7,764 bases of DNA, taken from contig CAYYFR010000249.1 of assembly GCA_964470865.1 (NCBI GenBank), forward strand, positions 1-7,764, written 5' to 3'. This DNA is from JAEUOS01 sp964470865 (GTDB lineage Bacteria; Pseudomonadota; Gammaproteobacteria; Burkholderiales; JAEUOS01). A model generated the notes under the pieces. That model was given only the letters and a program-made list of their open reading frames with translations, did no database searches and was not told the origin of the DNA. Position 1 is the first letter of the stretch. Each line of letters begins with the position of its first letter. Below are positions 1 to 5,113 of this stretch, piece by piece. A program made the position numbers and the translations under genes.

Positions 1-65
1 TTGACGCCTTCAGCCCGTGGGCAGCGCCGGGTAGCCCGGCGGCCCTTGTCACTGAACTCGCCGCA

Positions 66-97
66 GCGGTCCGCGCCGCCTTGGCGGACCGCGTTTT
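66..97 (+). terminator. Possible intrinsic terminator hairpin
   Basis: Two perfect complementary 9-base arms, GCGGTCCGC (66-74) and GCGGACCGC (84-92), are separated by a 9-base loop and followed by GTTTTC. Read on the plus strand this has the shape of a Rho-independent terminator, and it could end a plus-strand gene lying left of the window. The T run is only four bases and the loop is large, so it may be weak. On the minus strand no T run follows the stem. Nothing recognisable as coding was found in 1-111 apart from an open minus-strand frame that continues from the RTX-like fragment but loses all repeat character. Confidence 0.4.
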
Positions 98-111
98 CAG
101 AACGCTGATGG

Positions 112-337
112 AGGATGCCTCGCGTTCGAGGGTGTCGTTGCCGTCCAGACCGACCAGCCGGCTGGCATTGGCGTCGCCGGTCAGGCGCTCGGCGCACAGG
201 CTGCCCGACAGGCCCTCGAAATTGGAAAGGGTGTAGGTGCCCGCGCCGGTCATCTGTGCCCCGGGGTAGGTGAGGAACACGGTGACGCCGTCGCGGGCTC
301 CCGAGTAGCCGGCCAGGTCGAAGCTGCTGCGGGCGAT
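112..337 (-). pseudogene. Fragment of an RTX / hemolysin-type calcium-repeat protein
   Basis: Read on the minus strand from 337 down to 112 the frame gives about 75 residues with the pattern of RTX-type secreted proteins: FDLAGYSGARDGVTVFL, then LSNFEGLSGS, then LTGDANASRLVGLDGNDTL. The last piece is the usual LTGxxxxNxLxGxxGNDTL lead-in to the calcium-binding nonapeptide repeats. No full GGxGxDxUx nonapeptide array follows: after the NDTLE motif the frame stays open to the window edge but turns into unpatterned Ala/Arg-rich sequence. No credible start codon with a ribosome binding site lies upstream; the frame simply runs antisense into the toxin gene. I read it as a relic of a large type I-secreted protein, cut at both ends. 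A gene continuing left of the window cannot be excluded because the frame is open there. Confidence 0.6.
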
Positions 338-358
338 AGATTCCTCGCTTCGGCTCGC

Positions 359-387
359 TTGACCGATGTTAGCAATGTTGCTAACAT
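359..387 (+). promoter_or_regulatory. Promoter and operator of the HigB/HigA operon
   Basis: A -35 box TTGACC (359-364) and a -10 box TAACAT (382-387) are 17 bases apart. The spacer and -10 are filled by a perfect inverted repeat, arms ATGTTAGCAA (366-375) and TTGCTAACAT (378-387) with a 2-base centre. A 10-base dyad on top of a promoter is the expected binding site for the HTH antitoxin encoded just downstream, giving autorepression. The -10 ends only 6 bases before the toxin ATG at 394, and no Shine-Dalgarno sequence is present, so transcription probably starts at or next to the A of the start codon and the mRNA is leaderless. The boxes and dyad are seen directly; the repressor role is inferred from the family. 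Confidence 0.7.
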
Positions 388-393
388 TCCCCA

Positions 394-720
394 ATGACTT
401 ATTCGCTTGAATACTTCCACGAACGCGTGCTGGCGGAGATCGAGTCATGGCCAGCAGACTTGGTTGCCGATTACGCACGTATTGTCGAATTGCTGATGCA
501 GAACGGACCAAACTTGACCCTGCCGCATTCGCGCGCGTTCGGCGACGGTCTGTTTGAAATGCGACCACGCGGCAAGTCCGGGATTGGGCGCGCGTTCTAT
601 TGCTTTTTCATTGGTCGGCGAGTGATGGTGTTGCATGCCTTCGTCAAAAAAACACAAGAGACCCCGGATCGCGAGATCAAGCTCGCGCGAAAGCGCAAGA
701 AAGGAATCGAAAATGGCTGA
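394..720 (+). CDS. higB: RelE/ParE-superfamily toxin, HigB (Gp49-like) type
   Basis: This encodes a 108-residue basic protein of the phage Gp49-like/HigB group, whose members are ribosome-dependent mRNA interferases that block translation when freed from their antitoxin. The family pattern is clear: LFEMRPRGKSGIGRAFYCF in the middle (compare the usual LWELR...YRVFYF), followed by the C-terminal block LHAFVKKTQETPDREIKLAR, the signature HGFxKKTxKTPxxEIxxAxxR of the family. The length is normal. The toxin comes first and its last 8 bases overlap the antitoxin gene, the usual HigBA order. There is no ribosome binding site at the ATG, which fits a leaderless transcript from the promoter at 359-387. 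No damage is visible, so the pair is probably active. RNase activity is inferred from the family. Confidence 0.88.
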   Translation: MTYSLEYFHERVLAEIESWPADLVADYARIVELLMQNGPNLTLPHSRAFGDGLFEMRPRGKSGIGRAFYCFFIGRRVMVLHAFVKKTQETPDREIKLARKRKKGIENG

Positions 721-1042
721 ACTGAAATACGAACCGGTACGGCACGAGCACAAAGCGTTTCTGGAAAAAGCGTCAAAGCGGCGCGGCTTTCGCAAGGCTT
801 ATGACTCTCTGGAGGTGGAATACGCGCTGGCGCGCGAAATGTTGTCGGCGCGATCTCGCGCGGGGCTGACGCAGGAAGCGGTGGCCGTTAGCATGGGCAC
901 GACCAAGAGCGCCGTGTCGCGCCTGGAAGCTGCCAACCGTCATGTTCCCTCGGTGGCATCGCTCAAGAAGTACGCCGAAGCGGTCGGCTGCAGGCTCAGG
1001 ATCGAATTCGTTCCGCGCACTTCCAAGCAGCGCGCGGCTTGA
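713..1042 (+). CDS. higA: XRE-family HTH antitoxin, HigA type
   Basis: This is the 109-residue antitoxin partner of the preceding toxin. It should bind and neutralise the toxin and repress the operon through the dyad at 366-387. A helix-turn-helix of the Cro/XRE type lies at about residues 51-75 (GLTQEAVAVSMGTTKSAVSR), followed by LEAANRHVPSVASLKKYAEA and the typical closing strand VGCRLRIEFVP seen in antitoxins of this group. The N-terminal 40 residues, containing the FRKAYDSLEVEYALAREM helix, likely contact the toxin. The start at 713 is chosen because AAGGA (701-705) sits 7 bases upstream; the same frame is open from an ATG at 635, but that extension is only the toxin reading frame shifted by one. 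The 8-base overlap with the toxin suggests translational coupling. Confidence 0.88.
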   Translation: MAELKYEPVRHEHKAFLEKASKRRGFRKAYDSLEVEYALAREMLSARSRAGLTQEAVAVSMGTTKSAVSRLEAANRHVPSVASLKKYAEAVGCRLRIEFVPRTSKQRAA

Positions 1043-1109
1043 GTGGAAAGGAGTGCAAAGCAGGATGAAATAGGGGCCAATCAATCGTTGATGAAGGCCT
1101 GGCCGCAAC

Positions 1110-1232
1110 GTCGTGGTCGACAACGTTTTCGAGGGCGATGCGACTGGGGGTGCGGCTTTTCACCCGGCCAGCGGACTGGCAGCGCCCGCGATTGCGCAGG
1201 CTCACACCGCGGTGCGCCGGCGGCTGCTGCGC
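1110..1232 (+). mobile_element. Possible IS91-family transposase remnant
   Basis: In frame from 1110 about 41 residues read VVVDNVFEGDATGGAAFHPA, then SGLAAPAIAQAHTAVRRRLL. From memory this resembles the stretch of proteobacterial IS91-type (Y2-transposase) proteins in which a 'DGVF...F(H)xATGL...VxxxVRRRxLR' segment precedes the conserved GxFSxDAxVRIE and RYCARPPF blocks. Here the match stops abruptly at the RRLLR motif and the frame ends at a stop at 1266-1268. Upstream, the frame is closed at 1092. None of the catalytic tyrosine region is present. It is at best a piece of a transposase, with no ends or flanking repeats recognisable. The assignment rests on pattern memory alone; it could be another protein fragment. 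Confidence 0.35.
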
Positions 1233-1234
1233 TC

Positions 1235-1548
1235 GGCTCCGCGTGCGCATTTCTCGGCCCGCTACTGACGAAGGGCCTCATGATTCTGTGGGCCAACGAA
1301 TTTCGCGCCGTGTTCTGGGTCGCAGTCGTGCCTGCCTTTCTCGCGGTGGCCCTGCTCTTGTTCGGCGTGCGGGAACCCGCGCGCGCACCGGGGGCGGTGC
1401 GCACCAACCCGATTCGGCGCGACAACCTCGCGCGCCTGCCTGACGCCTGCTGGTGGGTGGTAGGGATTGGCGCGGTCTTCACGCTGGGCAGCTTCAGCGA
1501 GGCATTTCTTTTGCTGCGTGCGTCCGCGGGGGGCTCGCTCTTGCACTG
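1235..1548 (+). pseudogene. Fragment of an MFS transporter, frameshifted
   Basis: About 100 residues match the middle of a major facilitator superfamily permease: FLGPLLTKGLMILWANEFRA, VFWVAVVPAFLAVALLLFGV closing with REP, a basic cytoplasmic loop ending NPIRRDNLARLP, and WWVVGIGAVFTLGSFSEAFL. Two hydrophobic segments with the loop between them correspond to the end of the N-half and the start of the C-half. The N-terminal five or so helices and nearly the whole C-half are missing. The frame then breaks in a run of six G (1528-1533): adding one G would continue LLLRASAGG as GLALAL, the next conserved piece of such proteins. Beyond 1548 similarity ends. The left junction abuts the possible transposase remnant. 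A plus-strand frame runs on to 1789, but only because it lies antisense to the His-tail codons of the transporter. Substrate is unknown. Confidence 0.7.
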
Positions 1549-1588
1549 TCGGATTCGGCTCGCCAATCCGCGCCACGCCGCAGTTTTG

Positions 1589-2650
1589 TCAGTGACTGTG
1601 CGAATGATGCGCATCAGGCACATGCGCGTGGGCATGGTTCGTGGGCTCGTGCCGGTGCCAATGGCTGTGCGCCTGCATTGGTTGCGGATCATGGTGGTGC
1701 AGGTGGTGCCCGTCGTCGTGCGTGTGGGCATGCTCATGTTCCAGCGGCGCGTGCGCGTGCTGGTGCGCATGCCGTTCGGACAAATGTAAAAGCACGCCGG
1801 CGAGCATCAGCGTCGCCCCTGCCGCGAGCCACAGCGTGGCGCCGCGCTCCCCCATACCGAAAGCGACGGCGGCGCCGATGAAGGGCGCGAACGCGAATAC
1901 CGACCCGGTGCGCGCGGCGCCGAACTCGCGTTGCGCGAGCAGGTACAGGCGAAGGCTCAGGCCATAGCCCAGGGCGCCAATCAGGAACAGGGCAAGGAAG
2001 GCGCCCGCTGCGGGGGGTGACTGGCCGAATCCCGCCGCCATGGCAAGCGTGGCCGTAGCGCCGAGTATCGATTTGGCCAGTACGACTTGCCCGGGGTCGC
2101 GCTCTGCGAGCGCGCGCGAAAGCGTGTTGTCCAGGCCCCAGAGCGCCGTCGCGCCAAGCACGGCGAGCGCACCGTGCCATTGCGCTCCGACACCGGCACG
2201 CGCCTGGTCGGCGACCAGCAGTGCGCCGCCGGCGGTCAATAGCGCGAGCGCCGCAAGTACCCGCCCACCCAGATGTTCGGCGTAGAAGGCACGCGCCAAC
2301 AGCACGGTAAAGCACGCCTCCAGGGCCAGGAGCAGCGAGGCGCCGGTCGCGCTGGTGCGCGCAAGGCCCCAGACCAGCAGTACCGGGGCCAGCGTCGCGC
2401 CGCATAGCGCCATCGCCATGAGGCGCGGGGCATCGCCCAGACGTACGCGCGCCTCGCTGGTCGCGGGCCGCCAGGTAAGCGCACCGGCTGCAGCGGCGCC
2501 TACGTACAGCAAGGCTGCGACCCAAAAGCTGCCCAAGCCGTCGCCCACGCGCGCAATCAGCGGCGTGCTCGCGCCGAACAGGAGCGCGGCCAGCAATGCC
2601 AGAGCACCGCCACGCAGCGCAGGGCGGTCGCGGCGCGAGAAGACGTTCAT
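1589..2650 (-). CDS. DMT/EamA-family transporter with His-rich C-terminal tail
   Basis: This is an inner-membrane permease of the drug/metabolite transporter superfamily with about ten predicted membrane helices in two EamA repeats. From the start at 2650 it has 353 residues. The first helix is GGALALLAALLFGASTPL; the second repeat starts near GALAVLGATALWGLDNTLSR, and the last helix is near LWLAAGATLMLAGVLLHL. The final 64 residues hold 24 histidines, mostly as HxH and HH with Asp/Glu, a soluble tail suited to binding Zn, Ni, Co or a similar metal. Metal export or metal-sensing by the transporter is inferred from that tail and is not shown. The start is uncertain: an in-frame ATG at 2722 adds 24 non-hydrophobic residues and has AGGA about 13 bases upstream, while the ATG at 2650 begins closer to the first helix but has no clear ribosome site. 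The gene is divergent from vapB. Confidence 0.85.
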   Translation of the reverse strand: MNVFSRRDRPALRGGALALLAALLFGASTPLIARVGDGLGSFWVAALLYVGAAAAGALTWRPATSEARVRLGDAPRLMAMALCGATLAPVLLVWGLARTSATGASLLLALEACFTVLLARAFYAEHLGGRVLAALALLTAGGALLVADQARAGVGAQWHGALAVLGATALWGLDNTLSRALAERDPGQVVLAKSILGATATLAMAAGFGQSPPAAGAFLALFLIGALGYGLSLRLYLLAQREFGAARTGSVFAFAPFIGAAVAFGMGERGATLWLAAGATLMLAGVLLHLSERHAHQHAHAPLEHEHAHTHDDGHHLHHHDPQPMQAHSHWHRHEPTNHAHAHVPDAHHSHSH

Positions 2651-2728
2651 GGCAGCAATGGTACGCGCTGGCGGCCACAGAATGCGCCAGCGACGTGGGA
2701 GTGGATCGGCGCGATCGGCCATGTTCGA

Positions 2729-2780
2729 AAATTCAATCCTGAAGGCATCATGACAGCATTGAATTTGCTATCATGATGCC
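2729..2780. promoter_or_regulatory. Divergent control region with two nested inverted repeats (vapB operator)
   Basis: Two perfect dyads interleave here. One has arms GGCATCATGA (2744-2753) and TCATGATGCC (2771-2780), with a 17-base gap, and its right arm touches the vapB start codon. The other has arms AAATTCAAT (2729-2737) and ATTGAATTT (2758-2766), with a 20-base gap. Each TCATGA core is itself a palindrome. VapB-type ribbon-helix-helix proteins bind such spaced repeats, so this is the likely autoregulatory operator. TATCAT (2769-2774) could be the -10 of vapB; with no Shine-Dalgarno and the ATG 7 bases away, the vapB mRNA may be leaderless. No good -35 was found. The left repeat lies within 7 bases of the upstream candidate start (2722) of the divergent transporter. 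Confidence 0.6.
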
Positions 2781-3059
2781 ATGCGTACCACCGTCACCAT
2801 CGACCCCGATGTCGAAGCGCTGCTGAGAAAAACGATGCGCGAGCGCGACGAACCGTTCAAGCGGGTTCTGAACCAGGCTATCCGCGATGGGTTGGGCGAC
2901 CAGCGCACCGGTCGGCGCATGCCGTTCGAGCAGATCACGTTCGACATGGGCAAGCCGTTGGTGGATCTGACCAAGTCACTGTCGTTGGCCGGTGAGTTGG
3001 AGGATGCCGAAATCGTCGCCAAAATGCAGCGCCGACATGGTCGGCGTAGCCAACCATGA
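2781..3059 (+). CDS. vapB: VapB-family ribbon-helix-helix antitoxin
   Basis: This 92-residue protein begins MRTTVTIDPDVEALLRKTMR, with a basic beta-strand (residues 2-8) followed by two helices (10-22 and 25-38, ending LNQAIRDGL). That is the ribbon-helix-helix DNA-binding layout of VapB antitoxins of the 'RTTLTLDDDV' type. The strand contacts operator DNA as a dimer, presumably at the repeats in 2729-2780. The C-terminal half (MPFEQITFDMGKPLVDLTKS, then an acidic LAGELEDAEIVAKM helix) should wrap the toxin and cover its active site. Its stop overlaps the start of the toxin gene in ATGA (3056-3059), so the two are translationally coupled. No Shine-Dalgarno precedes the ATG. The frame is intact and the length typical. 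Confidence 0.85.
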   Translation: MRTTVTIDPDVEALLRKTMRERDEPFKRVLNQAIRDGLGDQRTGRRMPFEQITFDMGKPLVDLTKSLSLAGELEDAEIVAKMQRRHGRRSQP

Positions 3060-3484
3060 AATTGCCGGATGTCAACGTCCTGTTGAACGCCGTCAACCGC
3101 GGCAGCGAAGAACACGATAGCGCACGCGAATGGCTGGTTACCGCGTTCCAGGCGCAACGCGGTGTCGGATTGGCCTGGATCGCGTTGATTGGGTTCATAC
3201 GCCTTTCCACCCAGCGCGGCATTCTGGCAAAACCGTTGACCCTGGACGACGCATTTACTGCCGTGGATCACTGGATCGCGGACCCGGCAGCCAGAATATT
3301 GCACCCTACCGCCCGCCACGGATCGATTCTCCGGCGCCTTCTGGTTGGCGCCGGCAGCGCCGGCAATCTGACCACCGACGCCCACCTCGCAGCACTGGCG
3401 ATCGAGCATGGCGCTACAGTGGGGTCTTTCGACCGCGACTTCAAACGCTTTCCGGGTCTCGATTTCGAACTAATCCAAGCGTAA
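3056..3484 (+). CDS. vapC: VapC-family PIN-domain ribonuclease toxin
   Basis: The gene encodes a 142-residue PIN-domain protein. VapC toxins are Mg/Mn-dependent endoribonucleases that cut tRNA or rRNA when the antitoxin is lost. The N-terminal metal-binding aspartate is D5 in LPDVNVLLNAV; the C-terminal acidic cluster is D108 in GNLTTDAHLAALAIEHGA and D126/D128 in SFDRDFKRFPGL, all in the normal order and spacing. The mid-protein glutamate found in many PIN proteins is not obvious: the stretch reads WIALIGFIRLSTQRGI, as in the VapC subgroup with a 'SGFLRIxTxP' motif. Overlap with vapB by four bases indicates one operon. The frame is complete, so the module is probably functional. The target RNA cannot be told from the sequence. 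Confidence 0.88.
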   Translation: MKLPDVNVLLNAVNRGSEEHDSAREWLVTAFQAQRGVGLAWIALIGFIRLSTQRGILAKPLTLDDAFTAVDHWIADPAARILHPTARHGSILRRLLVGAGSAGNLTTDAHLAALAIEHGATVGSFDRDFKRFPGLDFELIQA

Positions 3485-3670
3485 CTCCGAATCGGCCCCC
3501 GCCGGCCTCCGGCGAACATGCGGCAAGAGTTTGGGTGTGAGCGCTCGCTTTTTTCATTGATATTGTGCAACATTGATCTATTGATCTGACCAAGCGTCCG
3601 CAAGCAAGTGGCGCTTGATCGAGCAACAAACCCATCGCGTTGATTTTTATGTCTCCATGATTATCGAAAC
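3485..3670. other. Intergenic region between vapC and the arsR remnant
   Basis: No gene is seen here. Just after vapC there is a short GC hairpin, GCCGG-cct-CCGGC (about 3501-3513), without a T run, so it is not a convincing terminator. The middle (about 3548-3590) is clearly more AT-rich than its surroundings and carries ATTGAT three times, including a perfect tandem pair. A TTGATT at 3640-3645 could be a -35 for arsR, but no good -10 lies at the right distance. This stretch probably was the arsR promoter/operator; the exact site is not clear. Confidence 0.5.
3572..3587. repeat. Tandem 8-base repeat ATTGATCT x2
   Basis: ATTGATCT occurs twice without a gap (3572-3579 and 3580-3587), and ATTGAT occurs once more at 3556-3561. 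It lies in the AT-rich stretch upstream of the arsR remnant and might be part of an old regulator binding site; the length is short enough for chance. Confidence 0.4.
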
Positions 3671-3935
3671 ATGGAAGATAGCGATGTGGTGCAAGCCCTC
3701 GCCGCCCTCGCCGAACCCCTGGGTGTCCCGGCGTCCACCTTTTCGTTTTACCTGAAGGAACTCGTGCACGCCGGGCTCGTCAGTTGCGAGCGCAGCGGGC
3801 GCAACCTCATTTACCGGGCCGACTTTTTCGCAGATGCAGGCCCTGCTGGCTCACCTGACGTCGCATCGTGGCGAAGGCGACACCTGCGACGTCGCCCTGC
3901 CTCCCTCTTGTCGATCCGAGGAGGAAACAGCATGA
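3671..3935 (+). pseudogene. arsR: arsR remnant: ArsR-family repressor with internal deletion and frameshift
   Basis: ArsR/SmtB-type repressors are metalloid-sensing winged-helix proteins of about 110 residues. Here the N-terminus MEDSDVVQALAALAEPL joins directly to LGVPASTFSFYLKELVHAGL, the recognition-helix block. The roughly 30 residues expected between them (the 'RL..FR.LV.AG..GL....IAE' helices) are missing in frame. The protein continues VSCERSGRNLIYRADF, then hits a run of five T (3824-3828). As written the frame goes on into unrelated residues past 3935. Removing one T restores the normal C-terminus SQMQALLAHLTSHRGEGDTC, ending in CRSEEETA and a stop at 3933-3935. Two independent lesions make it non-functional as a repressor. 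The restored stop overlaps the ATG of the next gene in ATGA, as in an ars operon. The identity is well supported; the original metal ligand is uncertain. Confidence 0.8.
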
Positions 3936-4062
3936 AACGCTTTCACGTGCATACCCATGTTGCCGATCTGCAAAAGAGCATCGCCTTCTCTTCGACGATG
4001 TTCGCCGCCGACCAACTCGCGTGGAGAGCGATTACGCGAAGTGGATGATCGAGGACCCGCCG
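3932..4062 (+). pseudogene. arsI: arsI/cadI remnant: truncated glyoxalase-fold C-As lyase
   Basis: A strong ribosome site, GAGGAGG (3918-3924), precedes ATG 3932 and the start MKRFHVHTHVADLQKSIAFS, then STMFAAD. This is the beginning of ArsI/CadI-type vicinal-oxygen-chelate proteins, found after arsR in many proteobacterial ars operons; ArsI cleaves the carbon-arsenic bond of methylarsenite. The frame breaks near 4010-4012, where one base seems lost: the next frame gives PTRVESDYAKWMIEDPP, exactly the following conserved piece (normally FAAEPTRV...DYAKWMLEDPR). Similarity ends at about 4062, before the expected NFAIST and HLGFQ blocks, so the distal metal ligands and arsenic-binding cysteines are absent. 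As written translation stops at 4046-4048. The gene is dead. CadI rather than ArsI as the ancestor cannot be excluded. Confidence 0.75.
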
Positions 4063-4148
4063 CAGGACATCGATTCAACTTTGTTTCACCCCTTTTCGTG
4101 GCGGCGTTCGTTTGCAGGCGTATCTCAACCACGAACAGGAGCATGACC

Positions 4149-5039
4149 ATGTTTCGCAAACACATCCTCGCCGCAGCGCTCACCACCGCAGTCTTGCTGA
4201 CAAGCCTGGCGTCGCTGCAGGCAGGCGCAGTCGGGAGCCTGGCAGACATTTCCGTGATCGACCGCGCCACCGGCCAGACCCTGCCGATCCACCAGCATCA
4301 GGGCCGCTACTGGGTGGCCGGACAACCCGGTAGCCGCTACGCGGTGCGGGTGCACAACAGGAGCGGTGGCCGACTGCTGTCGGTGATTTCGGTCGACGGT
4401 GTCAACGTGGTAAGCGGCGAAACCGCCGGCGTCGAGCAGACCGGCTATGTGTTCTCGCCCTGGGAACGGCATGATGTCGCCGGCTGGCGCAAGAGCCAGG
4501 AGCAGGTGGCGGCCTTCTTCTTCACGCCGATCGCCAATTCCTACGCGGCGCGCACCGGCCGGCCCGACGATGTGGGTGTGATCGGGGTGGCACTGTTTCG
4601 CGAAAAGCCGCCGGCGCTATCGAACATCGCGCCGCCGCGACCTCTACCTCATGGCCGACGTGACAGCAGTGGCACCGGCGCCAGTGCCGAGATGCGCGAA
4701 CGCGCCGAAGCGCCGGCCGCAGCGTCAGCCCAGGCCGGCCCTTCCGGGAGTCCGGGGGCGGCCGACAAGTCGGCTGCCGAGAGCCGCGCAGCGGCACCGC
4801 CGCAAGCGGAGAAGAAGCTCGGCACCGGCCACGGTGCGCGCGAGTCCGCATGGGTCGAGTACACCGCGTTTGCGCGCGCCCGGAACACGCCCGATGAGGT
4901 AATCACGATTGCCTACGATTCGCGCGAAAACCTGCTTGCCATGGGCGTGATTGGCGAACCGCGCGTACCGCCGCGGCCGCGGCCGTTTCCGGGGCAGCCG
5001 GAAATCGGCTATGTGCCGGACCCGCCGCGCACTTGGTAG
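4149..5039 (+). CDS. Exported protein of unknown function with Ala/Pro-rich linker
   Basis: The gene encodes 296 residues with a classical signal peptide (MFRKHILAAALTTAVLLTSL, cleavage probably near residue 27). The start at 4149 is chosen because GGAG (4138-4141) lies 7 bases upstream; the ATG at 4143 is too close, and the open frame further upstream to 3957 is the arsI remnant in another frame. After the signal comes a compact domain (about 30-153) with GRYWVAGQPGSRYAVRVHN, LLSVISVDGVNVVSG and the block NSYAARTGRPDDVGVIGVAL. Residues 154-233 are a low-complexity Ala/Pro/Ser linker. A short conserved-looking end, TPDEVITIAYDSRENLLAMG, precedes a Pro-rich tail. I recognise the first domain as one seen in hypothetical exported proteins of beta-proteobacteria, but I know no function for it. 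It probably acts in the periplasm. No cysteine follows the signal as in a lipoprotein. Confidence 0.8.
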   Translation: MFRKHILAAALTTAVLLTSLASLQAGAVGSLADISVIDRATGQTLPIHQHQGRYWVAGQPGSRYAVRVHNRSGGRLLSVISVDGVNVVSGETAGVEQTGYVFSPWERHDVAGWRKSQEQVAAFFFTPIANSYAARTGRPDDVGVIGVALFREKPPALSNIAPPRPLPHGRRDSSGTGASAEMRERAEAPAAASAQAGPSGSPGAADKSAAESRAAAPPQAEKKLGTGHGARESAWVEYTAFARARNTPDEVITIAYDSRENLLAMGVIGEPRVPPRPRPFPGQPEIGYVPDPPRTW

Positions 5040-5049
5040 GGCCGGCCTG

Positions 5050-5084
5050 GCCTGCCTGCGTGGCTTGCGCAGGCAGGCGATAAT
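5050..5084 (+). terminator. Strong 11-bp hairpin, followed by a -10-like box
   Basis: Arms GCCTGCCTGCG (5050-5060) and CGCAGGCAGGC (5068-5078) are perfectly complementary with a 7-base loop. It begins 10 bases after the stop of the exported protein. No T run follows, so simple intrinsic termination is doubtful; it may protect the 3' end of the upstream mRNA or act with Rho. GATAAT at 5079-5084 differs from the -10 consensus at one position and could serve the next gene (start 5114), though no good -35 is placed 16-18 bases upstream. Confidence 0.5.
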
Positions 5085-5113
5085 CGCCGCATCAAAACAA
5101 TGGAGACATTCCG

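Noticed and set aside
635..712. Upstream in-frame ATG extending the HigA antitoxin by 26 residues
   Set aside because: The extension overlaps the most conserved part of the toxin gene and has no ribosome site; ATG 713 has AAGGA 7 bases upstream and gives a normal family length.
1043..1789. A 248-residue plus-strand frame as one gene
   Set aside because: Only codons from about 1235 to 1530 look like protein (MFS); the start lacks family resemblance and the end is antisense to the His-rich tail of the minus-strand transporter.
1734..2678. 314-residue minus-strand frame overlapping the DMT transporter
   Set aside because: Same strand, different frame; Arg/Cys-rich with no hydrophobic helices, while the other frame gives a clear ten-helix permease.
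3501..3557. Intrinsic terminator after vapC
   Set aside because: The GCCGG/CCGGC hairpin has no T run, and the TTTTTT at about 3550 is preceded by GAGCGCTC, a palindrome without a loop, so neither forms a normal terminator.
3957..4142. N-terminal extension of the exported protein
   Set aside because: It would remove the signal peptide from the N-terminus and reads the arsI remnant out of frame; the ribosome site at 4138-4141 fits the start at 4149.
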